DNA of 64,000 nt from Candidatus Puniceispirillum marinum IMCC1322. Its GTDB lineage: Bacteria > Pseudomonadota > Alphaproteobacteria > Puniceispirillales > Puniceispirillaceae. The translations under genes were made by a program, and so were the position numbers. Under the pieces are notes generated by a model. The model ran no database searches. It was given only the letters and a program-made list of their open reading frames with translations, and was not told the DNA's origin. This document shows, piece by piece, positions 44,563 to 53,296 of the stretch; the first letter of the stretch is position 1, and every line of letters starts with the position of its first letter. The stretch covers positions 2,269,001-2,333,000 of the forward strand of contig NC_014010.1 of assembly GCF_000024465.1 (NCBI RefSeq), given 5' to 3'.

Positions 44563-45501
44563 ATGCATCCCGCTTATTCCGTTATTTTGTTTACCACAGC
44601 ATCAGGTGCTGGTTATGGCCTGTTGATGTTGCTATCGCTGGCATGCTTTATGGGCGTTTTGCCAGAAAGCCAAGTTTACGGCTTTGTTAGCATGGCACTG
44701 TCGCTTGGCTTGATCACCGTCGGTTTGCTGTCTTCAATGGCGCATCTGGGCCATCCTGAACGCTCTTGGCGTGCTGTTTCGCAATGGCGTACATCATGGC
44801 TGTCACGCGAAGGCGTTTTTGCCATCGTAACCTATGTACCAGCTGGCATATTCGGTATTTCATGGGTGTTCTTTGGAAAGCTTGATGGCTTTGTGCCTTA
44901 CGTGGCCTTGCTAACCGCTATCCTATCCGTCGTAACTGTCTATTGCACAGGCATGATCTATGCGTCTCTGCGCACGATCAGCGCGTGGAACCAGAAGATG
45001 ACCGCACCAAATTACATTATCATCGCGTTGGCTAGTGGGGCGATCTTACAGGTTCTGCTACTAACTATCTTTGATCAGATTAACACCTCGTCGATTGGTC
45101 TGGCCTTGATGCTCGCCGCAACAGCTTTGGTTGCTAAATGGCTGTATTGGGTCAAGATTGATAGAACCTCGATCGGTTATACAGTTGAACAGGCCATCGG
45201 TTTAAAGGGGCAAGGTAAAATCCGTCAGATTGAACCTGCGCATACACAGCCTAACTATGTCATGCGTGAAATGGGCTATGCCGTGGCGCGCAAACATAGC
45301 CGGCAGATGCGGATGCTATCTACATTGCTTTGCTTTATCGTGCCATCGGTTTGCATGGTGCTAAGCCTTGGTATGGCCGAACCTCTGTTCTTTGCCTCAG
45401 TCGCGACAGCTAGCCTTGCTGTTGGGCTGGTCATGGAACGGTGGTTGTTCTTTGCCGAAGCTGTCCATGTTGTGACACTGTATTACGGCAGTTCGCAATA
45501 A
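44563..45501 (+). CDS. soeC: Membrane anchor subunit, DmsC family (SoeC-like)
   Basis: A 312-residue membrane protein of the DmsC/NrfD-like anchor family with about eight helices. The start MHPAYSVILFTTASGAGYGL and the motif HLGHPERSWRAVSQWRTSWL (about residues 66-85) mark the family, including the first-helix Gly pattern and the loop that meets the FeS subunit. It should pass electrons from SoeB to the quinone pool. An AAGAGGAC ribosome binding site precedes the ATG. It ends the soeABC group. An unrecognised gene follows after about 50 bases. Confidence 0.85.
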   Translation: MHPAYSVILFTTASGAGYGLLMLLSLACFMGVLPESQVYGFVSMALSLGLITVGLLSSMAHLGHPERSWRAVSQWRTSWLSREGVFAIVTYVPAGIFGISWVFFGKLDGFVPYVALLTAILSVVTVYCTGMIYASLRTISAWNQKMTAPNYIIIALASGAILQVLLLTIFDQINTSSIGLALMLAATALVAKWLYWVKIDRTSIGYTVEQAIGLKGQGKIRQIEPAHTQPNYVMREMGYAVARKHSRQMRMLSTLLCFIVPSVCMVLSLGMAEPLFFASVATASLAVGLVMERWLFFAEAVHVVTLYYGSSQ

Positions 45502-45565
45502 TACAAACTGTATTATCCTTATTTTATATGCTGAAAATTTTATAATTTTCTATGTGGAGAAGCGC

Positions 45566-46384
45566 TTGACCTATAACTGGCCAGATATTTCAACATTTAC
45601 CAGCCCAGATTATAAAAAAGCGCGGTATGAAGCTCAAAATGCGGTGTTTTGGTTGGCTAGGGGTGCGCATAGCTATCTAGAGCCATTGCCTCAAAACAGG
45701 CATTTAGAACTGGAATGGCAAAGTGATCGCGAGACGCTTTGCACAAAGGTATTTGACGGTGACCTTCAAATCGGCCTTAGCATACCTGAACTGGAAATTT
45801 TCTTTTGTGAGAATGGTGAAAAGGTCAGGCATAGTTTCTGGTTTGATGACCGTACACCTGCTTATGCCGAAGCCTGGTATCTTGTTGAGCTTTTGCATCG
45901 TGACCGTGACCGGTCTAAATTTACCATTGAGCTTCCGTTTGAGTCGAAAGACTTCTTCCTGGGCGATACGGATGAACATGATGCGCCAGCTGTGGCTGTT
46001 GAGCTAAAAGCGATGCATGACTGTTTTATCATTGCTGCCGATGTGTTGTCGCAAGTGCAACAAAAGTTAGCCGATAGCGGCGATGTTGTTGCTGAAATAG
46101 GGGGCATTTCCTGCAAACCTGAGAATTTCACCCTTAGTTTTGAAATTGTGACTAAGCCAGATGATCATGCCAATGTTCTGGTGGGGATGAGTCTTGGTGA
46201 TGATCTGCGGCCAGCGCCGTTTTTCTTTGTCAGCAAAAACTATGCAGAATCAGCCAAAAATAACCATGCACTTGATTTTGATGCGGCCAATTTATTGTCG
46301 CTAAATAAAATGTCTGAGCAGAAAATGGATAACGCAACTGTCATCAATCAACTGCTTCAAGATGCAAAATCTTGTCTGGGGTGA
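45566..46384 (+). CDS. Unrecognised protein between soeC and the second MsmA-like gene
   Basis: A soluble protein of about 272 residues with no signal peptide, membrane helix or motif I recognise. It is acidic and aromatic-rich, with DRTPAYAEAWYLVELLHRDR at about residues 95-114. Four Cys residues are scattered and do not form a metal motif. The start is probably TTG 45566 with GTGGAG 6 bases upstream; GTG 45554 is the alternative. Its place between soeABC and the Rieske-less oxygenase gene suggests an accessory or assembly factor for one of them, but this is inference. It could be a molybdoenzyme chaperone, although it does not show the TorD/DmsD pattern. Confidence 0.6.
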   Translation: MTYNWPDISTFTSPDYKKARYEAQNAVFWLARGAHSYLEPLPQNRHLELEWQSDRETLCTKVFDGDLQIGLSIPELEIFFCENGEKVRHSFWFDDRTPAYAEAWYLVELLHRDRDRSKFTIELPFESKDFFLGDTDEHDAPAVAVELKAMHDCFIIAADVLSQVQQKLADSGDVVAEIGGISCKPENFTLSFEIVTKPDDHANVLVGMSLGDDLRPAPFFFVSKNYAESAKNNHALDFDAANLLSLNKMSEQKMDNATVINQLLQDAKSCLG

Positions 46385-46574
46385 TCAGACACAGGTAAAA
46401 GTGACACCCCATAAGGGGTTGTGGTTATTATTGCGATAAGGAAAAAGATGTTTTTCATAGCTTCTGGCTATTAGACAATTCTCAAATATAACAACGAAAT
46501 TGTTGACACTTCATGCCGAAAAGCCCGAATATGTGTTCAGTTAAATATATTACCGATCGTTGATGGAGGGTTTT

Positions 46575-47669
46575 ATGCCACCAAGAAATCATAAGAAATG
46601 GTTAGCCACACCAAAAATCGAGTATATCTCAAGTGAGTGCTATAACAATTATGAGATATATGAGCAGGAAATCGAGCATATCTTCGCCAAAGTATGGGTG
46701 CCAATGTGCCACAAAAGTGAGATGGCAAACAAAGGCGATTTCAGATCAAGCCAGATTGCGTTTCAAAATGTCGTTGCTGTAAATCATGGTGATAACATCA
46801 AAGTGTATCTATGCCCACAGATCGACAGACTTACTGGCAACGGTATTTCAGTCGATGGTTTGACTGAGCTGCATAGCGGTGTTCAGCATGGTGGTATGGT
46901 TTGGGTAACGCTTGATCCTAACCCAACACAGAGCATTGACGAGTGGACATGTGGTGCGTTTGATTGCATCGCTGAAGCTATCGATACAGAAGAAATGGAA
47001 GTTTTCCATTATCATAAGTCAATCATTGATACGAATTACAAGCTATGGCACGACACCAATAGTGAGTTCTATCATGACTTCATGCACTATCATAACCGTG
47101 TAACGGGCTTCAACGATGCGTATTTTGCACGAAAGAACATCCCTTTCGACAATGGTCACGTGAATGTGAGCAGCTTCACAGTGCAGTATGAAGAGTATGA
47201 AGGCTTCGAAGATAGAGGTGAATTGTCATTCCCTAATCTGCCACCGAACCAGTGGTACATGGTTGACCTGTTCCCAGGCTTCAACTTCAATCTAAGAGGC
47301 AGTGCCTATCGCAGTGACTCAGTCACACCACTTGGTCCGAACAAAGTTCTGATCGAATTCCGTGGCTATGGTCTGAAGAAAGACACACCAGAAGAGCGTG
47401 CGACAAGAATTGAGCACCATAATTCTATCTGGGGTCCATTTGGCCGTAACCTGCATGAAGATCTGATCGGTGTTGCTGGTCAGGGCACAACCATGCGTGA
47501 AGGTACAGAAGCCCGCAGAATTCTGCATGGTCGCCATGAAGGTGGAACGATTCATGATGAAGTAGGCATGCGCCATTACTATGCTGAATGGGGCAAGCAT
47601 CTGGGTGTAAGTCCAGAGAATCCACTTGGTCATGCGGTTGAAGATGACATGGTTGTTGCAGCCGAATAG
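46575..47669 (+). CDS. MsmA-like oxygenase alpha paralog lacking the Rieske domain
   Basis: A 364-residue paralog of the first half of the protein at 37156-39552. They share VWVPMCHKSE near the start, EVFHYHKSIIDTNYKLWHD in the middle and MVDLFPGFNFNLRGSA later. The Rieske subdomain is missing: the distance from CHKSE to GGMVWV is about 50 residues shorter, and no CxH or CxxH remains. By contrast the mononuclear-iron segment is well formed, D160-x3-E164-x2-H167, followed by H171 and H173. It therefore looks like the catalytic subunit that must receive electrons from another chain, most simply the fusion protein. I place the start at 46575 (GAGGG 4 bases upstream); ATG 46563 is possible. A strong terminator follows. 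Confidence 0.88.
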   Translation: MPPRNHKKWLATPKIEYISSECYNNYEIYEQEIEHIFAKVWVPMCHKSEMANKGDFRSSQIAFQNVVAVNHGDNIKVYLCPQIDRLTGNGISVDGLTELHSGVQHGGMVWVTLDPNPTQSIDEWTCGAFDCIAEAIDTEEMEVFHYHKSIIDTNYKLWHDTNSEFYHDFMHYHNRVTGFNDAYFARKNIPFDNGHVNVSSFTVQYEEYEGFEDRGELSFPNLPPNQWYMVDLFPGFNFNLRGSAYRSDSVTPLGPNKVLIEFRGYGLKKDTPEERATRIEHHNSIWGPFGRNLHEDLIGVAGQGTTMREGTEARRILHGRHEGGTIHDEVGMRHYYAEWGKHLGVSPENPLGHAVEDDMVVAAE

Positions 47670-47690
47670 CAATAATCAGATATATTACGA

Positions 47691-47724
47691 AAAGGGCTGG
47701 TGTGCTTTATGTCACCAGCCCTTT
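47691..47724 (+). terminator. Rho-independent terminator after the Rieske-less oxygenase gene
   Basis: A perfect 12-bp stem (AAAGGGCTGGTG / CACCAGCCCTTT) with a 10-base loop, running into TTTTTT. It ends the plus-strand oxygenase-soe gene group. The remaining sequence to the end of the LysR gene (about 190 bases) shows no other feature. Confidence 0.9.
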
Positions 47725-47910
47725 TTTATGATTTAGATATGTTATGGTTTCAGCGCGAAATATAACTGTCATGGCCACGTGATTACAGATAGGTCACGCA
47801 GATTTTATCATTGCGCTTGGCTGGCAATAGCAACATGTATGCGCAGTGCTGGAAAGGCACAGAGCGAATAGATGCACGGGTCTGGTGTCCCCGAGGTGAG
47901 ACAGCTGGAG

Positions 47911-48915
47911 CTAGTCGAGTCCAGCGGCTTCCTTGATCGCGGCATAGCCTGCAGCATCGTTTTCGTCGTCATCCTCTGGCATGAACTGTTTTGGGCCATA
48001 AAGGAAGTTGTGCAATTCACCTGATTCACTTAGTTCTTTTGAAATCTCAACAGCAATGCGGGACATTGGCATTTCGGTTTCGGCCTTAACCCAGAACAGG
48101 CCAACATCCTTGCGAACAACTGGGTCTTTTAGCAATAAGACCTTGGTACCATCATGCAGTCCGGGCATACGGGTAAAGTGATAGGGGATAACGGTACATA
48201 ATTCTGTGTATTGCGTCTGAAACATCAGATGCAGAATCGATTCAGATTCGATTTTCGGAACAACTTCGCATCCTGCTTGTGTGAAGGTGCTGTCGATAAT
48301 CCGGCGTTCGTGCATGGATTGGCGCAACAGTGCAAAAGGCAACTTTGCCGCATCTCTCCAGGTTATTTCTTCAACATCCTCAAATTCAAATGAGTCTGGT
48401 ACCAGCAAGCCCCATGTTTCGGTAAAAATGGGCAAGACATTACACCAGCCAAGCGCGTCAGCGTCTTCAACATAGGTGATAGCACAATCAATCGAATAGT
48501 TATCAAGGCCAATTTTGATTTCATCATTGCCGACAAATCGCACATCCACTGACAAGCCTGGATATGCTTTCCGAATACGTTGCAGAATAATCGGCAGAAC
48601 AGGTGACATTGATGGCATCGCACCGATCGATAATTTGCCATGCAAGTTACCCTGCATTTCAGCAATTGAATTACTAAGGGCGTTGAAATTCGCAATGATT
48701 AAGCGACCCCATGAGGCCACTTTTTCACCTTCGGCGGTAATGCCGTAAAGCCGTTGACCGCGGCCACGTTTGAACAGGGTTACTCCAAGTTCAAGTTCTA
48801 ATTGCTTAATGCCGTTCGAAAGGCTTGGTTGCGTCACGTTACATCGCGTAGCGGCACGGCCAAAATGATTCTCTTCGATAACAGCAACAAGATATTCTAG
48901 TTGTTTCAAAAACAT
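47911..48915 (-). CDS. LysR-family transcriptional regulator
   Basis: A LysR regulator of about 334 residues. The N-terminal helix-turn-helix reads FLKQLEYLVAVIEENHFGRA, then AATRCNVTQPSLSNGIKQLE (about residues 22-41). The C-terminal ligand domain follows (LSIGAMPSMSPVLPIILQRI). ATG 48915 is preferred, with GGAGGGG 6 bases upstream. It has an extended acidic C-terminus (PEDDDENDAAG). It is divergent from the TauE/SafE gene and convergent with the oxygenase group, so it is the best candidate controller of the sulfonate genes, possibly through the T-N11-A sites at 35532 and 36895. Confidence 0.9.
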   Translation of the reverse strand: MFLKQLEYLVAVIEENHFGRAATRCNVTQPSLSNGIKQLELELGVTLFKRGRGQRLYGITAEGEKVASWGRLIIANFNALSNSIAEMQGNLHGKLSIGAMPSMSPVLPIILQRIRKAYPGLSVDVRFVGNDEIKIGLDNYSIDCAITYVEDADALGWCNVLPIFTETWGLLVPDSFEFEDVEEITWRDAAKLPFALLRQSMHERRIIDSTFTQAGCEVVPKIESESILHLMFQTQYTELCTVIPYHFTRMPGLHDGTKVLLLKDPVVRKDVGLFWVKAETEMPMSRIAVEISKELSESGELHNFLYGPKQFMPEDDDENDAAGYAAIKEAAGLD

Positions 48916-49228
48916 TAGGCACCCCTCCAAAACTCTAACTTGTTTGACGCTATCTATTAAAAAGACGCTCTAACAAAAATGGCAACTATATAAATCACCG
49001 TATACCTGTTTTTTTATAGGTCAAAGCTAAAATTAAATGTTTTCCTTATAGTTGATATGAATTTCATCATAGAAGCGGTCGTACTTTCTCGTTTATGGCG
49101 AAGTAAAAGCACGACTTGTCCTATGACTGGTGCTAGCGTTGAGCATCTAAATGGGTGCGTTGTCGTGCTTTAGTAACTGTCTAACTGGTGGATTGCCCAT
49201 ACCACGGATTGCAGATTTGTTACCTTAG
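48916..49228. promoter_or_regulatory. Divergent leader, LysR / TauE, with alternative RNA pairing
   Basis: No gene is supported in this 313-base gap. Three segments can pair in two exclusive ways: GTCGTACTTT (49078-49087), AAAGCACGAC (49106-49115) and GTCGTGCTTT (49162-49171). The middle one can pair with the third perfectly or with the first with one mismatch. This could be a switching leader of the TauE-family gene, or simply the remains of a repeated operator. Confidence 0.4.
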
Positions 49229-50017
49229 GTGTGGGAATGGTACGTGGAACTTGAAGCGACATTATTAGCAGCTTTTACAATGTATCTTGGCTGTGGTTTT
49301 CTTGCAGGTGCACTTATTGGCTGCATAGGTATTGGCGGTGTCGTGCTGGTACCGCTTCTTGTCTATTTTGGTGGTGTTGACATCAAGCTGGCAATTTCAG
49401 CGGCTATGTTTGCCTATATAGTATCGGGTCTTGTTGGCACGTACATTTATGCTCAAAGCAAATCAATTCAGTGGTCTATGGCTTTGATATTATTCATTGG
49501 TGCCGCCCCTGGCGCTTTGCTGGGCAGTTGGCTTGTTGCGGTCATAGATGGTGACTTTTTGAAAGCCTTGATCGGGGTTTTGGCGATCTTGTCAGGCGTG
49601 CAAACCCTGCGTGGTGGTGTAAAGACCGACCATGGTGATACCCCATCATTAGGCGCCACACCTCTGATTGGTATTGGCGCGATCACAGGCGTTCTGTCTT
49701 CACTGACAGGTACAGGTGGGCCCCTGGTACTGGTGCCGTTGTTAATGTGGCTACGGCTACCAATTCTGCTTGCGATCGGTTTATCGCAAGCTATTCAGCT
49801 ACCGATAGCGACTTTTGCGACGGCGGCTAACCTCATGGCAGGTAACTTTAGCTGGGTCATTGCTATCAGTCTTGCGATGGGGATTTCAACAGGAAGCCTG
49901 ATCGGTGCCAAGGTCGCGCATAGATTACCAACAGCAACATTAAAGATAATTGTTGCCGTCGTTCTGACACTTGTTGGTGGTTTTCTGTTCATTGATGTGC
50001 TGGGCCTAGGCGTCTGA
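49229..50017 (+). CDS. TauE/SafE-family sulfite or anion exporter
   Basis: An eight-helix membrane protein of the TauE/SafE family, 262 residues, with the two homologous halves visible. GALIGCIGIGGVVLVPLLVY (about residues 27-46) is echoed by GVLSSLTGTGGPLVLVPLLM (about 154-173), the Gly-Gly-Gly/Pro pattern of the family. TauE proteins export sulfite or sulfoacetate during sulfonate breakdown. Its place between the LysR gene and the folate enzymes fits removal of sulfite that escapes SoeABC. The start is GTG 49229 or GTG 49244. Confidence 0.85.
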   Translation: MWEWYVELEATLLAAFTMYLGCGFLAGALIGCIGIGGVVLVPLLVYFGGVDIKLAISAAMFAYIVSGLVGTYIYAQSKSIQWSMALILFIGAAPGALLGSWLVAVIDGDFLKALIGVLAILSGVQTLRGGVKTDHGDTPSLGATPLIGIGAITGVLSSLTGTGGPLVLVPLLMWLRLPILLAIGLSQAIQLPIATFATAANLMAGNFSWVIAISLAMGISTGSLIGAKVAHRLPTATLKIIVAVVLTLVGGFLFIDVLGLGV

Positions 50018-50196
50018 AACCCCCCTTGTGACACCCCTCAGAAACATAGCCGATGCCACATATCTAATAGGTGTCAGCCATTTATTTGACAGTTTTTCTT
50101 ATGCCAACGCACAGAAAATTGTAACGTTAGCTCGGGAATAAATACAAACACCCTAACTAACGTGAAATTCACTTTTGGGAATATTAGGAGAGAGAA

Positions 50197-51084
50197 ATGT
50201 CAGATACACCGCCACGCAGGAAAGTGACCTATAAAACACTACTCAAGAAAATGGAAAAGGGTGAGCCGATTACACAGCTTGCTGCCTATGATTATCGGAC
50301 AGCCGTTGTGGCGGATCGCTTGGGTATGGACATTCTTTGTGTTTCAGACACAGGTGGTATGATCCTGTTTGGTCACCAAAGCACTGTTTCGGTCAGCTTT
50401 GACGAAGTCATGATGATGTCGCAGGCGATTGACCGTGGGTCACAATATGGTCTGCGTATGGTCGATATGCCTTATTGGAGCTTCCATGTTTCAAAAGAGC
50501 AGGCTGTTGAGAATGCTGGCCGCTTCGTTCATGAAGCGAATGCCGAAGTCATGAAATGTGAAGGCAACCGCCATCACGTTCCAGCTATCGAAGCGATTGT
50601 GAATGCTGGTATTCCAGTTCAGGGTCATATCGGTATTACCCCGATGCGTATGCCACAGCTTGGTGGATTTATCGCACAGGGTAAAACAGCTGCGCGTGCC
50701 CAGGAACTTGTTGACGATGCAAAGGCCATGTATGACGCAGGTTGTTTCTCAATCCTTTGCGAGGTGACAACATCTGAAGTTGCCGAATATCTTGCAGAGA
50801 CTTTGCCGGTTCCGGTTATCAGCCTTGGTGCAGGTAATTGTGCAGATGGTGTTCACATCATCTCGTCTGACCTGTTCCACCTTTGGGAAGAGCATGTACC
50901 AAAGCATTCACGTATCTACACTGACCTGATCCCGATCATGGAAGATGTTATCACAAGATATATGAACGACGTTAAGACCAGAAATTATCCTGGTCCGGAA
51001 AACACCATTAACATGCCTGAAGATGAATTGCGTAAATTCGCCAAGGCTATGAAATGGGAGCGCAAGCTCGAAGAGCTTGGCTAA
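50197..51084 (+). CDS. PanB-like ketopantoate hydroxymethyltransferase family protein
   Basis: A TIM-barrel protein of the PanB family, 295 residues. PanB transfers a one-carbon unit from 5,10-methylene-tetrahydrofolate to a 2-oxoacid. The metal and catalytic positions are kept: Asp in CVSDTGGMILFGH (about residue 47), Asp in MVDMPYWSFH (about 89), Lys-x-Glu in VMKCEGN (about 120) and Glu in ILCEVTT. The substrate loops differ from housekeeping PanB (VDMPYWSFH and HIGITPMRMPQLGGF), so its 2-oxoacid may differ. Its position before the formate-tetrahydrofolate ligase gene and after sulfonate genes suggests a role in C1 handling. A GGAGAGAG site precedes the ATG. Confidence 0.8.
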   Translation: MSDTPPRRKVTYKTLLKKMEKGEPITQLAAYDYRTAVVADRLGMDILCVSDTGGMILFGHQSTVSVSFDEVMMMSQAIDRGSQYGLRMVDMPYWSFHVSKEQAVENAGRFVHEANAEVMKCEGNRHHVPAIEAIVNAGIPVQGHIGITPMRMPQLGGFIAQGKTAARAQELVDDAKAMYDAGCFSILCEVTTSEVAEYLAETLPVPVISLGAGNCADGVHIISSDLFHLWEEHVPKHSRIYTDLIPIMEDVITRYMNDVKTRNYPGPENTINMPEDELRKFAKAMKWERKLEELG

Positions 51085-51098
51085 ACCATAAGACGTTA

Positions 51099-51165
51099 AT
51101 ATAGCAGGAACCAATCAGACTATGCTTTGGCATGTTAATCTGACACTTAACGGTTCCTGCTATAT
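51099..51165 (+). terminator. Long nested stem-loop after the panB-like gene
   Basis: A perfect 14-bp outer stem (ATATAGCAGGAACC / GGTTCCTGCTATAT) encloses 39 bases that can pair again (TCAGA/TCTGA, then ATGC/GCAT). It lies 15 bases after the panB-like stop. It may be a terminator, but the following CTCATTTATTTTG is a poor T-run, so a structured 3' UTR or small RNA is also possible. Confidence 0.55.
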
Positions 51166-51331
51166 CTCATTTATTTTGAGTGATGCTTGTATGTAACATC
51201 TGCCACAAAATGTATTCGCATTTGCGATAACATGCTGGCTTGATTGTATATATCAGAATTTACAAACCCCCATATGGCCTGCCCGTATTAGGCGCAAGCT
51301 GGCAACGTTGATTAGAAGTTGAGAGACCCTG

Positions 51332-53008
51332 ATGACTTATAAAAGCGATATTGAAATTGCACGTGAAGCAAAGATGCAACCAATCCAGGAGATTGGTAAA
51401 AAGCTCGGCATTCCTGAAAAGGATCTTTTGCCGTTTGGTCATGATAAAGCCAAAGTGTCGGCTGAATTTATCGCCTCTAAAAGAAGCGGTAATGATGGCA
51501 AGTTGATTTTGGTGACGGCGATTAATCCAACGCCAGCTGGTGAAGGTAAGACCACCACCACTGTTGGTCTTGGTGATGGCCTTAACGCCATTGGCAAAAA
51601 GGCGATGGTCTGTATCCGCGAAGCCTCGCTTGGTCCATGTTTTGGTATGAAGGGTGGTGCCGCTGGTGGTGGTTATGCTCAGGTCGTACCGATGGAAGAA
51701 ATGAATTTGCATTTTACGGGTGATTTTCATGCTATCACCTCGGCGCATAATCTGTTGTCGGCGATGATTGACAATCACATCTATTGGGGCAATGAGCAGG
51801 ACATTGACCAGCGACGTGTGGCCTGGCGCCGCGTTGTTGACATGAATGACCGTGCGTTGCGTGACATTGTCACCAGCCTTGGTGGCGTATCGAACGGTTT
51901 CCCGCGCCAGTCTGGCTTTGATATTACCGTTGCGTCAGAAGTTATGGCGATCCTGTGTCTTGCGCTTGATATTAATGATTTGCAAAAGCGCCTTGGTGAT
52001 ATCATCGTTGCTTACCGGCGTGATCGTAGCCCTGTCTATTGCCGTGACATCAAAGCTGATGGTGCTATGACAGTGCTTTTGAGCCAAGCTATGCAACCTA
52101 ATCTTGTACAGACCCTCGAAAACAACCCAGCATTCGTCCATGGTGGCCCATTTGCCAATATTGCGCACGGATGTAATTCGGTTGTTGCCACAACAACAGC
52201 GCTTAAGCTTGCTGACTATGTTGTAACGGAAGCTGGTTTTGGTGCTGATCTGGGTGCCGAGAAATTCATGAACATTAAATGCCGTAAGGCTGGTCTTGCA
52301 CCAAGTGCGGTTGTTCTTGTTGCCACAGTGCGTGCCATGAAGATGAATGGCGGCATTGCCAAAGCTGATTTAGGTGCTGAAAATGTTGCGGCTGTTCAGG
52401 CTGGTTGCCCGAATCTTGGTCGCCATATCGAAAACCTGAAATCCTTTGGTGTTCCGGTTGTTGTCGCGGTGAACCATTTTGTTACTGATACCGATGCTGA
52501 AATTAAGGCCTTGCAAGACTATGTTGTTGAACAGGGTTCAGAAGCCATCGTTTCAAAGCATTGGGAGCATGGGTCAAAGGGATCTGAAGCACTGGCTATC
52601 CGCGTCGCGGAAATCGCAGATGCTGGCTTGGCTAATTTTGCACCGATCTATCCGGATGAAATGCCGTTGTTGGAAAAGATCGAGACGATTGCCAAGCGCA
52701 TCTACCGTGCTGATGAGGTGATTGCTGACCAGAAAATCGTTGCCCAACTCAAGCAGTGGGAAGAGCAGGGCTATGGCCATCTTCCTGTATGTATGGCTAA
52801 GACACAATATAGCTTCAGCACGGATCCAAACCTGCGCGGCGCGCCTACTGGTCATAGCGTACCTGTACGCGAAGTGCGCCTATCAGCTGGTGCAGGCTTT
52901 ATTGTCGCTATCTGTGGCGAGATTATGACAATGCCTGGTCTGCCACGGGTACCGTCAGCCGAGTCGATCATGCTGAATGATGAAGGCCAAATCGAAGGTC
53001 TGTTCTAA
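51332..53008 (+). CDS. fhs: Formate-tetrahydrofolate ligase
   Basis: ATP-dependent synthesis of 10-formyl-tetrahydrofolate from formate. The 558-residue length is exact for the family. The nucleotide loop is [20 protein letters not shown] (about residues 60-79). Other family stretches are [20 protein letters not shown] (about 95-114) and [14 protein letters not shown] (about 130-143), and the C-terminal [18 protein letters not shown] is characteristic. It lies downstream of the panB-like gene, beyond a long stem-loop, and is followed by a terminator. In this context it would link formaldehyde and formate from sulfonate oxidation to the folate pool. Confidence 0.97.
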   Translation: MTYKSDIEIAREAKMQPIQEIGKKLGIPEKDLLPFGHDKAKVSAEFIASKRSGNDGKLILVTAINPTPAGEGKTTTTVGLGDGLNAIGKKAMVCIREASLGPCFGMKGGAAGGGYAQVVPMEEMNLHFTGDFHAITSAHNLLSAMIDNHIYWGNEQDIDQRRVAWRRVVDMNDRALRDIVTSLGGVSNGFPRQSGFDITVASEVMAILCLALDINDLQKRLGDIIVAYRRDRSPVYCRDIKADGAMTVLLSQAMQPNLVQTLENNPAFVHGGPFANIAHGCNSVVATTTALKLADYVVTEAGFGADLGAEKFMNIKCRKAGLAPSAVVLVATVRAMKMNGGIAKADLGAENVAAVQAGCPNLGRHIENLKSFGVPVVVAVNHFVTDTDAEIKALQDYVVEQGSEAIVSKHWEHGSKGSEALAIRVAEIADAGLANFAPIYPDEMPLLEKIETIAKRIYRADEVIADQKIVAQLKQWEEQGYGHLPVCMAKTQYSFSTDPNLRGAPTGHSVPVREVRLSAGAGFIVAICGEIMTMPGLPRVPSAESIMLNDEGQIEGLF

Positions 53009-53074
53009 TACAACCTCGGTTATTCGGAAGATTTTAATCTAAATCGTAACAACTTTTACGCGATAATTATTTTC

Positions 53075-53102
53075 AAAGGGCACTGCTGAGGCAGTGCCCT
53101 TT
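53075..53102 (+). terminator. Rho-independent terminator after fhs
   Basis: A perfect 12-bp stem (AAAGGGCACTGC / GCAGTGCCCTTT) with a TGAG loop, followed by AGTTTTAT, 66 bases after the fhs stop. The remaining bases to 53296 show no further feature. Confidence 0.88.
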
Positions 53103-53296
53103 AGTTTTATGCGCATGAAGTTGGAATCAATTTATCGAGGTTAACACAAGGATATACCGCGATTCGTTGATAAAGTGCGACATTCTGGCACAGGCGCGCT
53201 TTCCGATTCGCAAAGTTTGTCTAATGGCCTTGACATTGCAACTTCCAGGTGATTCTCTGCATCTAGTTATCGGGTTGCCGATATTGTCTAACCCCA

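Noticed and set aside
40911-45501. Assignment as DMSO reductase DmsABC
   Set aside because: DmsA-type enzymes carry a Tat signal for export. The large subunit here has none, and the sulfonate setting fits the cytoplasmic SoeABC better. Not fully excluded.
46575-47669. Rieske-less gene as a pseudogene
   Set aside because: The frame is intact over 364 codons with a good start, a strong terminator, and preserved iron-ligand-type residues, and the gap is a clean domain loss rather than random decay.
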